Assembly (NCBI RefSeq): GCF_042186555.1
Contig: NC_133331.1
Span: 1,847,395 to 1,911,394, forward strand
Reading direction: 5' to 3'
Length of the DNA stretch: 64,000 nucleotides
From: Aquarana catesbeiana
Taxonomy: Eukaryota; Chordata; Amphibia; Anura; Ranidae
The position numbers and the translations under genes were made by a program. Below are positions 32,362 through 41,324 of the stretch, piece after piece (the stretch's first letter is position 1; each line of letters opens with the position of its first letter). Under the pieces are notes generated by a model. The model saw nothing but the letters and a program-made list of their open reading frames with translations. It ran no database searches and was not told where the DNA came from.

Positions 32362-32522
32362 ATGATGTTGGTGGTTTTAATGAAGAATGGCACAGGGGGA
32401 CCTCCCATTACCGGAGTCAGAGGGGCCTGCAGTATAGAAGGAGAGCAGCCCCAGAGGAGAGACTCGCCATCCAGGGACCTGAAGACAGCACAGCCCGCCC
32501 ATCCCGCCGATACGACTGGTGA
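32362..32522 (+). CDS. mlf2: MLF2 last coding exon
   Basis: Two bases complete the Asn codon split from 30404. Then come DVGGFNEEWHRGTSHYRSQR and, at the C terminus, LAIQGPEDSTARPSRRYDW and stop TGA (32520). Human MLF2 ends LAIQGPEDSPSRQSRRYDW. The acceptor is CTTCTATGTAG. A second stop TAG follows directly, and GTGAGC begins at 32526, so the exon very probably ends at 32525 and is spliced to a noncoding exon. A stop only 3 nt before a junction should not trigger nonsense-mediated decay. The total readable protein is about 224 residues; with the missing first exon about 241, against 248 in human. Confidence 0.96.
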
Positions 32523-32799
32523 TAGGTGAGCAGACATCAGAAATTCTCGAATCGTTCCCGAACAATGGCGCTTGTTTAGTGTAGATGAGATATTTATGGC
32601 AATAAATTACATTCTTGTGTTTGTGAATGGGCAAAAGTGACAGCAGTGCCCCCCTGAGACGGTGCAGTTCTGTTTTCAGTTCATCCTAAAAAAGAGCCAT
32701 ACACTTGCTGTGCCTTCAGCCTTACCTCTGCAGTATGAGATCATCTGAGGTGCTGCTGCCTGTGACTAGTAGTCTCAGCAGACTTTATTTATGTCACAA

Positions 32800-33105
32800 C
32801 TGTGCTGCTCACTGTTCTCCTTGCTGGAGGGGAAGCTGCATCTGAAGACCTGCAGTGCAAGGATCTCCCTGCTTCATCCAGCTGGTTATACTGCCACCTA
32901 CAGGAGGGTTGAACTGTGCCCCTCACTGTTCTCCTTGCTGGAGGGGAAGCTGCACCTGAAGACCTGCAGTGCAAGGATCTCTCTGCTTCATCCAGCAGGT
33001 TATACTGCCACCTACAGGAGGGTTGAACTGTGCCGCTCACTGTTCTCCTTGCTGGAGGGGAAGATGCACCTGAGGACCTGCAGTGCAAGCATCTCCCTGC
33101 TGTTT
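32800..33105. repeat. 114-bp tandem repeat, 2.7 copies
   Basis: Copies begin at 32802, 32916 and 33030, exactly 114 bp apart, with CTCACTGTTCTCCTTGCTGG and later GACCTGCAGTGCAAG. They differ by few substitutions. The unit includes TTATACTGCCACCTACAGG, which recurs loosely at 39425. As 114 is 38 codons, frames stay open; there is no other sign of coding. Confidence 0.93.
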
Positions 33106-33449
33106 TCATTCTGTGGATCTGTGCTCCCTCCCCCTCTCCTGCTGCTTCTTGTATATTCACCTACCGGTCATTGGGGGGGGGGGCAGCTCTGGCATGAGGA
33201 GGAGAAGCCCTCTACCAAGATAGCCACCTCCACATAGAGACAAAGTGTAGATCACGGCATGGTAAATCAGTGACATGGGGGAAAGAATAGCTGTCAGGAG
33301 ACCACAGGCAACACTGGTGACTACTCCTTTGCTCTCTGTGAATCTTTGCCAAAACAAAGGGTGGCACTCAAGGCGATGACGTGTCCTCCTCTGCTGTCAG
33401 CTGCTAGGAGTGCAGGTCTTCCCAGCTCCGTAGCTATCAATGTGAATAA

Positions 33450-33710
33450 AGTCCCAAAGGCCGCAAATCATAGCAAAACCCCGTGTGTAGAAAGTGGAAA
33501 CAGACCTTTGCCAGGCTCTGTCCAGGCCACTCCTCCAACGTGTTTCGCCCTGCCCAGGGGGCTGAACCGTGGAGATTAATCGTGGGGATTCCCCATGGGC
33601 TAAGTGAAATGCATTGGGGCTGTGACTTGGACAGAGCCTGGGCTGAGGCTTTTTCAACTTTCTACACACTGGATGCAAACTATGGACTGGGTTGGGTCAG
33701 GTTGCAGGTA
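33450..33710. mobile_element. Foldback (palindromic) element with GAAACGCGTTG-type core
   Basis: TGTGTAGAAAGTGGAAACAG, then CAGGCTCTGTCCAGGCCAC on the left, pairs with GTGACTTGGACAGAGCCTGG and CAACTTTCTACACAC on the right, around a short centre near 33578. The left arm carries CCAACGTGTTTCGCCCTGCC, whose complement has GGCGAAACACGTTGG. The right arm has the mutated version GAAATGCATTGGGG. No coding capacity. Confidence 0.7.
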
Positions 33711-33822
33711 CAAGAGAGCCGGTAAGTGTGTTGGGGGTAGGTGTGCAGCACTGCAGAAACACTCCGCACAGGTCTCTGCTGCAGGGCCTTCCCCCTTCAG
33801 TTTCATCTTATTAGTCTGGAAC

Positions 33823-34257
33823 TCATAACCAGTTCATCTGTGACTTCAGAAATCTTCCCGTCTCCCGATAATCACGATGAGTCTCTTGTGCGTGACAGAT
33901 CATTGGTTGCAGTACCTCGTAGCAGCCAGTAGGTGGAGCTGTGATTTTGCAGTCTTTTCTCATCAGCAGCTGCTTTGGTGGCTTCAGCATACGGAAAAGA
34001 CAGTTGGGCCCATTTATTAGAGCCATTGCAGTCGTCCAGATTGCAGCTGTTAGATTTTCTGGCGGTGGCTAAAAAATCAAATCACACATCTGATTGCTGA
34101 GCTTGGCACCGCACTTCTTCATCAGGTTACTGTAAATGAGCCTCGTTAACACCCAGCAATCAGTCTCATCAGGAGCTGTCAGCTTCGCTTCCAGTGAGAT
34201 GTTCATTAAAGGACCAATGCACTTTAGGACAAAGTCTACGTATTCTGTTTGACCCTT
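33823..34257 (-). pseudogene. Protein-like remnant, family not recognised
   Basis: A minus-strand reading contains GQTEYVDFVLKCIGPLMNIS, then EAKLTAPDETDCWVLTRLIY and SNLMKKCGAKLSNQMCDLIF, followed by a stop at about 34069. Another minus frame (33823-34026) continues with ALINGPNCLFRMLKPPKQLL and more, to a stop at 33823. The amino-acid mix is ordinary rather than repetitive, unlike nearly everything else here. It could be a retroposed gene fragment or a decayed transposon gene. I cannot name it. It lies inside the inferred MLF2 3'UTR intron. Confidence 0.3.
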
Positions 34258-34261
34258 TTTG

Positions 34262-34403
34262 TACAGATTTAAATTACCCCCCCCCCCCCCTCCCCCTCCA
34301 CACATCCAAACCTGAAAATGCAAAAAGAAAGTAATGCGCTTCTTGTATATCAAATAATAATGCGCTTTGTATTCTAATAGTCCATGTATATGTGTGTGTG
34401 TGT

Positions 34404-34465
<62 letters not shown>

Positions 34466-34540
34466 ATTATATTTAATAAAGTGAGTCCATAAAATGTCAT
34501 CCAATAGGTGTCCTCACACCACCTAGGAAAATATTTCCAA
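34262..34540. repeat. C run and TG/TA microsatellite
   Basis: Poly-C near 34277-34290, then TGTGTGTGTGTGTATG leading into about 45 bp of pure TA (34414-34460) and TATTATTATATT. Nothing else is recognised. Confidence 0.9.
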
Positions 34541-34960
34541 TCTGAACAATCCGCAAAATTTACAGAAAGAAAATAAATGAAACAGAAAATAGTGTAGCTG
34601 CCCCTTTAAATGCCCCAACAAGCACTTGTGAACCAAAAAATGCAAAACAAAAGCAAAGAGCTTCACATATTGTAATTGTGCATTATGTATCCTGATAGTC
34701 CATGAAAATCATCCAATTAGTGTCCTCAAACCAGCAAGGATAACTTTCCTGATTTTAGCTCTCCTCGTCCCCATGAACATGGACAGGATAATATTACCAC
34801 ATGTGTGAAGAGTGCAGACCCGCCAAATATTTTTGACCCCTTTTTACAGGAAGGTCAAAAAACACTTTGTGGGTCTAAGCCCCCAAATGTATTCCGCTTG
34901 CAGGAAAGATCCTTCCTGTGGATGCATTCCAGGGAAACGCGTTGAGGCGGAGCTACAGCC
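34541..34960. other. Unarrayed sequence with GAAACGCGTTG motif
   Basis: The stretch contains CCTGATAGTCCATGAAAATC, echoing TCTAATAGTCCATGTATATG at 34374, so it may be a diverged duplicate of the flank before the microsatellite. At 34934-34944 is GAAACGCGTTG, the core shared with the foldback elements. The array begins directly after it. Confidence 0.5.
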
Positions 34961-36455
34961 ATCATTTCTGGTTCTGAGAATGCATCCTATCCATTCACTA
35001 GAGAGCGATGACATCACTGAGAATGCAGCCTATCCAATCACTAGAGAGCGATGACATCACTGAGAATGCAGCCTATCCAATCACTAGAGAGCGATGACAT
35101 CACAGTAGACAGGCAGCCTATCCATTCACTAGAGAGCGATGACATCACTGAGAATGCAGCCTATCCAATCACTAGAGAGCGATGACATCACTGAGAATGC
35201 AGCCTATCCAATCACTAGAGAGCGATGACATCACAGTAGACAGGCAGCCTATCCAATCACTAGAGAGCGGTGACATCACTGAGAATGCAGCCTATCCAAT
35301 CACTAGAGAGCGATGACATCACTGAGAATGCAGCCTATCCAATCACTAGAGAGCGATGACATCACTGAGAATGCAGCCTATCCAATCACTAGAGAGCGAT
35401 GACATCACAGTAGACAGGCAGCCTATCCATTCACTAGAGAGCGATGACATCACTGAGAATGCAGCCTATCCAATCACTAGAGAGCGATGACATCACTGAG
35501 AATGCAGCCTATCCAATCACTAGAGAGCGATGACATCACAGTAGACAGGCAGCCTATCCAATCACTAGAGAGCGGTGACATCACTGAGAATGCAGCCTAT
35601 CCATTCACTAGAGAGCGATGACATCACTGAGAATGCAGCCTATCCAATCACTAGAGAGCGATGACATCACTGAGAATGCAGCCTATCCAATCACTAGAGA
35701 GCGATGACATCACAGTAGACAGGCAGCATATCCATTCACTAGAGAGCGATGACATCACTGAGAATGCAGCCTATCCAATCACTAGAGAGCGATGACATCA
35801 CAGTAGACAGGCAGCCTATCCATTCACTAGAGAGCGATGACATCACTGAGAATGCAGCCTATCCAATCACTAGAGAGCGATGACATCACAGTAGACAGGC
35901 AGCATATCCATTCACTAGAGAGCGATGACATCACTGAGAATGCAGCCTATCCAATCACTAGAGAGCGGTGACATCACTGAGAATACAGCCTATCCAATCA
36001 CTAGAGAGCGATGACATCACTGAGAATGCAGCCTATCCAATCACTAGAGAGCGATGACATCACAGTAGACAGGCAGCATATCCATTCACTAGAGAGCGAT
36101 GACATCACTGAGAATGCAGCCTATCCAATCACTAGAGAGCGATGACATCACAGTAGACAGGCAGCCTATCCATTCACTAGAGAGCGATGACATCACTGAG
36201 AATGCAGCCTATCCAATCACTAGAGAGCGATGACATCACAGTAGACAGGCAGCATATCCATTCACTAGAGAGCGATGACATCACTGAGAATGCAGCCTAT
36301 CCAATCACTAGAGAGCGGTGACATCACTGAGAATACAGCCTATCCAATCACTAGAGAGCGATGACATCACTGAGAATGCAGCCTATCCAATCACTAGAGA
36401 GCGATGACATCACTGAGAATGCAGCCTATCCAATCACTAGAGTGGTGACATCACA
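34961..36455. repeat. 43/45-bp minisatellite with 350-bp higher-order repeat
   Basis: Two unit types: 43 bp with ACTGAGAATGCAGCCTATCC and 45 bp with ACAGTAGACAGGCAGC, both continuing AATCACTAGAGAGCGATGAC. The rare variants CAGCATATCC (35721, 36071; 35897, 36247) and GAATACAGCC (35981, 36331) recur 350 bp apart. That equals three 45-bp plus five 43-bp units, so an eight-unit block was duplicated recently. It ends about 140 bp before the inferred 3'UTR exon. Confidence 0.95.
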
Positions 36456-36596
36456 GTAGACAGGCAGCACTCACAAGAATACATTTCAGGGAAGTATATG
36501 TTGGATTGTCAGTCTTCTCGATTGTCTTTTATTATTATTTATTTTACCATCGAATGATTTTCGGACGATTTGTAATCTTCTCTCGTTCTCTTTCAG

Positions 36597-37390
36597 CTGA
36601 TTAATGCACAAACGGGACAATTAAAATCCTAACCGTTCCGAATATTCCCGAAGGGACCACTTCTTCCTCACGCCGCTCCATCATCTCCCTGACAACTCTC
36701 TTGTTACCCTTCCCTTCCTCGCTCCCCGTTTTCTCCTCCTAGGTTTTCCACGTCTGCACTTTTTTCTTTTTTTTTTTTTTTTTTTTTTTTTATTTGCTGA
36801 TACCTGAAAAGCATTCGACATAACCGGGAGCTTCTGTAAGGGAGGGGATGGGAGGTTCTGTGGGGGCGTATCAATGGGAAATGGTTTGTATGGGAAGGCG
36901 GGGGAGGTAGAGGGGGATGAATAGTCAGGTAGGGGGGGGAGGGGAGGGAGGGGGGGGGGGGGCAGAGGGGTTAATATTTAAGTTAAGTAGTTTTTTCGAT
37001 GTACATAGGCAGAGTTTCTGTGGCGGTTGGGTAGAGACATTTCCGGTAGAGGTGACTGGGAGATAATCATACGTTCCGTAAATGGGAGATTTTTTACAGT
37101 GTAAAGGATTATCTGTTACTTTTTAATCGTTCGCCCAAGATGAGCCTGGGTGACGTCACCGGGAAGCCATCATGTATGTAGCTCAGGAGGCAGGAGATGT
37201 TCTGCAGAAGGATGTTATGTGAGCAGACACAATAACAGAACTATGCTGTACCTAGTAGGGGTGATAGTAGAACTTCTTCTTTTTTTTTTTTTTCTTTTTT
37301 TATTATTATTCATTTTTTTTTTTTTTTTTGTTTCACAATGTTTAATATTACAATTGTAAAACTTAATAAAGGAGAATGTGTTCTGTTCTT
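36597..37390 (+). other. mlf2: MLF2 3'UTR exon (inferred)
   Basis: Begins after TCTTTCAG with CTGATTAATGCACAAACGGG. It is free of the arrays that fill the introns. It contains long T runs (36760-36790 and 37278-37330), a G-rich stretch (36900-36965), and AATAAA near its end. Together with the donor after the stop codon this makes a 3' terminal noncoding exon likely. Its 3' end, about 20 nt after the AATAAA, is estimated. Confidence 0.6.
37365..37370 (+). terminator. mlf2: Polyadenylation signal AATAAA, probably MLF2
   Basis: ACTTAATAAAGGAGAATGTG, then a T/GT-rich stretch (TTCTGTTCTTTTGTC) as expected for a downstream element. It is the first canonical signal with such a context after the inferred 3'UTR acceptor. 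Confidence 0.65.
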
Positions 37391-37466
37391 TTGTCTTTAT
37401 TTTTTTATTACAGGTACTTTTATAGCGTCCTCAGTTTATGCCGCACTTTACTTCTATACTACATAG

Positions 37467-37602
37467 CAGTGATGGTGAACCTCGGCACCCCAGATGTTTC
37501 GGAACTACATTTCCCATGATGCTCAACTACAGTGCAGAGTGCATGAGCATCATGGGAAATGTAGTTTCAAAACACCTGGGGTGCCAAGGTTCACCATCAC
37601 TG
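37467..37602. mobile_element. Palindromic hAT-type MITE, 136 bp
   Basis: The left end CAGTGATGGTGAACCTCGGC pairs with the right end GCCAAGGTTCACCATCACTG. The inner GGAACTACATTTCCCATGAT pairs with ATCATGGGAAATGTAGTTTC, so the element is almost one hairpin. Flanks CTACATAG and CTATATTA are an imperfect 8-bp target duplication. Confidence 0.8.
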
Positions 37603-37606
37603 CTAT

Positions 37607-37788
37607 ATTACCGTCTAGCAGCACTTGCGTCGCGGGTTCGAATCCCAACCATGGAGTTTGCATGTTCTCCACACTCCAATGACATGCTGGGAGATTAAAT
37701 GGCCCCAGTATGTGTACGAATGAGTGTGAGTTAGGGGCCTTAGATTGTAAGATCCTCAAGGCAAGGAGTGAGGTGAATGTATAATATA
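37607..37788 (+). mobile_element. tRNA-derived SINE, partial
   Basis: GTCGCGGGTTCGAATCCCAA has a B-box-like GGTTCGAATCC. GGAGTTTGCATGTTCTCC and the tail TTAGATTGTAAGATCCTCAA follow. The A-box part is missing on the left. It is the plus-strand mirror of the copy at 39080-39315, and both abut the Tc1 ends at the same point. Confidence 0.8.
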
Positions 37789-38071
37789 CACTATATTCCC
37801 AAAAGTATTGGGACGCCTGCCTTTACACGCACATGAACTTTAATGACCTCCCAGTCTTAGTCCGGAGGGTTCAATATTGAGTTGGCTCCGCCCTTTGCAG
37901 CTATAACAGCTTCAACTCTTCTGGGAAGGCCGTCCACAAGGTTTAGGAGGGTGTCTATGGGAATGTTTGACCATTCTTCCAGAGGAGCATTTGTGAGGTC
38001 AGGCACTGATGTTGGACGAGAAGGCCTGGCTCGCATTCTCATCTCTAATTCATCCCAAAGGAGTCCTGATC

Positions 38072-38350
38072 TCAACCCGATGGAGGCCAGTCAAGTTCCT
38101 CCACCCCAAACTCGCTCATCCATGTCTTTATGGACCTTGCTTTGTGCACTGGTGGGCAGTCATGTTGGAACAGGAAGGGGCCGTCCCCAAACTGTTCCAA
38201 CAAAGTTGGGAGCATGAAATTGTCCAAAATGTCTTGGTATGCTGACGCCTTAAGAGTTCCCTTCACTGGAACTAAGGGGCCAAGCCCAACCCCTGAAAAA
38301 CAACCCCCCACCATAATCCCCCCTCCACCAAATGATTTGGACCGTTCCAT
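38072..38350 (-). pseudogene. Tc1/mariner transposase fragment, left arm
   Basis: Minus-strand reading with GGGGIMVGGCFSGVGLGPLV, then QFGDGPFLFQHDCPPVHKAR and WMSEFGVEELDWPPSG. In this lineage the second catalytic Asp is within QHDCPPVHKA. No N-terminal domain is present and the SPDLNP part is displaced. Inactive. Confidence 0.75.
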
Positions 38351-38439
38351 AAAGACACAGATGAGCGAGTTTGGGGTGTCGGAACTTGACTGGCCTGCAG
38401 AGTCCTGACCTCAGCCCGATAGAACACTTTTAGGATGAA

Positions 38440-38832
38440 TTGGATGAGCAGGCTTGGTTCTCAGTCTCCATTAGGTTGAGGTCAGGACTCCAAATCACTT
38501 GGTGGAGGGGGGAGGGGGGGATTATGGGGAGGGGGGGATTATGGTGTGGGGAGGAGGGGGGATTATGGTGTGGGGGTGGAGGGGGGATTATGGTGTGGGG
38601 GTGTTTTTCAGGGGTTGGGCTTGACCGCTTAGTTCCAGTGAAGGGAACTCTTAAGGCGTCAGCATACCAAGACATTTTGGACAATTTCATGCTCCCAACT
38701 TTGTTGGAACAGTTTGGGGACGGCCCCTTCCTGTTCCTACATGACTGCCCACCAGTGTACAAAGCAAGGTCCATAAAGACATGGATGAGCGAGTTTGAGG
38801 TGGAGGAACTTGACTGTCCTCCATCGGATTGA
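38440..38832 (+). pseudogene. Tc1/mariner transposase fragment, right arm
   Basis: Plus-strand copy of the same region: GGGGIMVWGCFSGVGLDRLV, VKGTLKASAYQDILDNFMLP and LHDCPPVYKARSIKTWMSEF. Upstream of GGIMVWG the glycine-rich codons are expanded (38501-38603). It then breaks by frameshift and stop near 38832. Inactive. Confidence 0.75.
38501..38603. repeat. Short G-rich tandem repeat at the transposase GGG motif
   Basis: Four units of about 27-30 bp built on GGAGGGGGGATTATGGTGTG and G runs, in the plus-strand codons for the GGIMVWG motif. The left arm of the same inverted pair has a single copy (complement near 38305-38335), so the expansion arose after the duplication. Confidence 0.85.
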
Positions 38833-39079
38833 GGTGAGGACTCCTTTGGGATGAATTAGAAACATTCCCATAGACACCCTCCTAAACCTTGTGGACGTCC
38901 TTCCCAGAAGAGTTGAAGCTGTTATAGCTGCAAAGGGCGGAGCCAACTCAATACTGAACCCTCCGGACTAAGACTGGGGGGTCAGACCTTTTGATGTAAA
39001 GTGCATTAGAAATAAAATTTATTATTAAGGTTCATGTGCATGTAAAGGCAGGTGTCCCAATACTTTTGGTAATATGGTG

Positions 39080-39315
39080 TATATTGTACATTCACATCAC
39101 TCCCTGCCCTGAGAAGCTTACAATCTAAGGCCCCCAACTCACACTCATTTATACACATATGGGGCCAATTTATCTCCCAGCATGTCATTGTAGTGTGGGA
39201 GGAAACTCACGCAGGTACAGGGAGAACATGCAAACTCCATGGTTGGGATTCGAACCCGCGACCCAAGTGCTGCTAGACAGAAATTCGAATCACTTAGTCA
39301 CTATGCTGCCCATGT
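39080..39315 (-). mobile_element. tRNA-derived SINE, fuller copy
   Basis: On the minus strand: GGGCAGCATAGTGACTAAGT (A-box region), GTCGCGGGTTCGAATCCCAA (B box), GGAGTTTGCATGTTCTCC, then the tail TTAGATTGTAAGCTTCTCAG and GTGAATGTACAATATAC. It has no acceptor-stem pairing or CCA, so it is a SINE. Confidence 0.8.
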
Positions 39316-40558
39316 GATATCATTGTTGTGTTTTTGTTTTGTTTTTCTAACATTGGGTGGTCTACGTTACATTTCTTTAAAAAAAATGATGGCATTTGTA
39401 TAGTCAAAAACGTTTTTTTTTAATCTAGTTATAGTGCCACCTGCAGGCGACGGACACTAGGTACAAACAAAAGAACAGCCTAGGGGTGGCCCCTACTGGT
39501 GGAATCCACGGGCACATTGTCTTTCTGTCCTTACTACATGTCACTTCCACTTTGTGGCAGAAAGGAAGACGGGGAGTCGGCAGTCCTTTGGTCTCAGAGA
39601 GCAGCACAGACCCCGCATCGGCCTGTGGCCCTTTGCTCTCCCGCACTGCACATCTTACAGATCACAGTGGGTCACGCTTGGCCAGATGTGTTGACTGGCT
39701 TTCTCTTGGGAGGGGGGGTGGGTCTGCCCTTTTCTGCACACAGCTCTTTGTTGCAGGTACAGCACTCCGGCGTGCATGGCAGACGCTCAGAGGAATAGTA
39801 ACCTGGCAACTGCAGACATGGGGAGCAAAATCCAACCTGCTTGCAATGACTGGGTGTTTTGAGGCCGTTTCTAGAAGCCCACTTTACCCAGCCTGCCAAC
39901 CATCCCCTGACCTACAAGTTGTGCTCCCTGCTGGAGATTTTGGGTGCCTCAGCAGACCCACTTTGACTCCTTTACCGTGGCGGTGCAAAGCTTTATGTCT
40001 TGTATGGAGAAAGCCTTTGTTACAGAAGTCTAATAAGAGGTGACCCCCTAATTTAAATATGACCCACCCCTTTCCTCTCAAGGCCAAACCCCTATCTGTT
40101 TAAGACCCACCCTGTCATTTTTGTGGGGTGCCCCCCCTCTCAGTTACTGTGTCCCCCTCCACTGTAAACGATGCACAGACCTCAGAACTTGCAGTTAACT
40201 CATGTCCCTCCTCTGTGGCTCCTCCTCCTCATGGCTGTGTACACAAGAACATTGGAGCTGAGGAGGGGGATCCTCAGTGAACTGTGCATGCCTGTCAGTG
40301 GGGAAAGAGGTGTCGGCTGCCACAGAAAGGTGATCGTTGTGTGTGGGACCCCGAGCCGCAGATGTCTCAGGTGGCCACGCTAGCATGCCCCTGTCAGGTT
40401 AGTTCCCGGAGCTCAGTGCCAGAACTTGTCCGATCGTCTGTACGGGGCATAACACTTCCAAGGATATCCCAATTCTGTTTGGTGCTCGCAAACCCAAATG
40501 GCCCACTAGAGCTTTTTATCTACCATCCGTTTTTTTTTTTTACTTTTATCTGTAAGAT
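39316..40558. other. Apparently unique sequence downstream of MLF2
   Basis: Contains GTTATAGTGCCACCTGCAGG at 39428 (a repeat edge related to the 114-bp unit at 32.8 kb) and a 185-codon plus frame (39486-40043) without family resemblance or splice-bounded conservation that I can recognise. No gene is called. Confidence 0.4.
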
Positions 40559-40756
40559 ATGGGTAGGCCTGGCTCGGCCTCTTTTGACCCACCTAACGGG
40601 TTTTTGGGATACTCTCCCTTCTTTAGTAAGGGTTTTTTTTTTTTGGCAAGTGATCCCACCACAGCGGCAGTTGTGGACCCTCTAGTTTCCAAACTTAATA
40701 AGGCCACAGTCATTCCAGCTGAGAAATTTCCCTCCACCAGGGAGCCAACAGACTGA
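40559..40756 (+). pseudogene. Possible retrotransposon gag-like fragment
   Basis: A 65-codon frame ends DPTTAAVVDPLVSKLNKATV, then IPAEKFPSTREPTD and a stop. The DPLVxxLxKxTVIP pattern recalls gag-like proteins of DIRS-type elements, from memory only. The fragment is short and isolated, with no reverse transcriptase or recombinase nearby. Confidence 0.25.
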
Positions 40757-40929
40757 AAGTTTGAGGGCATTACACCTCCTGTGTACACCGGTACTTTACT
40801 GGGACCGATGCCGGCCTCAACAAACTGACGCAAAGGGCTAAACTTTCACCCCATAGTTTTGGTTTAGGAGCCGGTCTCCTGTGTTTAGTTGGCAGCCTAT
40901 TAATATGTTTGGTGCAGCTCTAGATTCGG

Positions 40930-41135
40930 TTGCTTTTCTTTCTTGTACATATTGGCTGTGTTTCTCCAGATAAGTATTATAGCTCAAGTATTGATCGGTG
41001 GATCAGAAATCCCAAAAAAAGCTTGATTGAGATGTTCTTTGTGGACAACCAACTTTTCCAAGCTTTGCTGGATGAGAATATCGAGCATCTCATGGAAGGT
41101 AGGAAAGCCTTCATTCCGCAGGTCAAGAAAAGCTA
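40930..41135 (+). pseudogene. Short protein-like frame, not recognised
   Basis: A 68-codon frame with the non-repetitive stretch IDRWIRNPKKSLIEMFFVDN, then QLFQALLDENIEHLMEGRK and a stop. An acceptor-like TTTCTCCAG precedes ATAAGTATT at 40971. It could be an exon of an unknown gene or a retroelement relic; nothing adjacent supports a gene. Confidence 0.25.
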
Positions 41136-41150
41136 AAGCCGGGTCCACAC

Positions 41151-41300
41151 AGGTTAACCACTTCAGCCCCGGGAAGGATTTTACCCCCCTTCCTGACCAG
41201 GCCATTTTTTGCGATACTTTAACTGACAATTGCGCGGTCGTGCGACGTTGTACACAAAATTTATGTTTATATTTTTGTCGTTCAGCCGGAAGAAAAACGA
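41151..41300 (+). repeat. Ranid family R1, 5' fragment
   Basis: GGTTAACCACTTCAGCCCCG, then TTCCTGACCAGGCCATTTTT and TTAACTGACAATTGCGCGGT, match the start of the fuller copy at 58994. It stops after about 150 bp. Confidence 0.8.
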
Positions 41301-41324
41301 AGTGTGTACCCAGCTTAAAGGAGA

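Larger units (their letters stand above)
32526..36596 (+). other. mlf2: MLF2 3'UTR intron, 4.07 kb (inferred)
   Basis: Inferred from a good donor (GATAG then GTGAGC at 32526) and an acceptor TCTCGTTCTCTTTCAG ending at 36596. If this splice is not used, the message would run straight through the arrays below. The intron holds a 114-bp triple repeat, a foldback, a protein-like remnant on the minus strand, a TG/TA microsatellite and the 43/45-bp array. Confidence 0.6.
37789..39079. mobile_element. Tc1/mariner element as an inverted head-to-head pair
   Basis: Left half (37789-38350) reads transposase on the minus strand; right half (38440-39079) reads on the plus strand. Each outer edge has the same terminal sequence, ACTATATTCCCAAAAGTATT on the left and the complement of CACCATATTACCAAAAGTAT on the right. 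Both halves encode the same C-terminal pieces (VKGTLKASAYQDILDNFMLP, GPFLF, RSIKTWMSEF), so this is a duplicated inverted fragment and not a single element. Confidence 0.8.

Noticed and set aside
5151..32522. MLF1 instead of MLF2
   Set aside because: The SPFLSLTDG, MDMFG, EQMSIGHHI and LAIQGPEDS...RRYDW pieces fit MLF2; MLF1 differs at each and lacks the RRYDW end.
37607..39315. tRNA genes suggested by GGTTCGAATCC
   Set aside because: The B box lies in a dispersed SINE with no acceptor stem or cloverleaf; the same sequence occurs three times.
39486..40043. A 185-codon plus frame as a gene
   Set aside because: No family resemblance, no splice-bounded structure, and an overlapping open minus frame; it looks like a chance frame in GC-moderate DNA.
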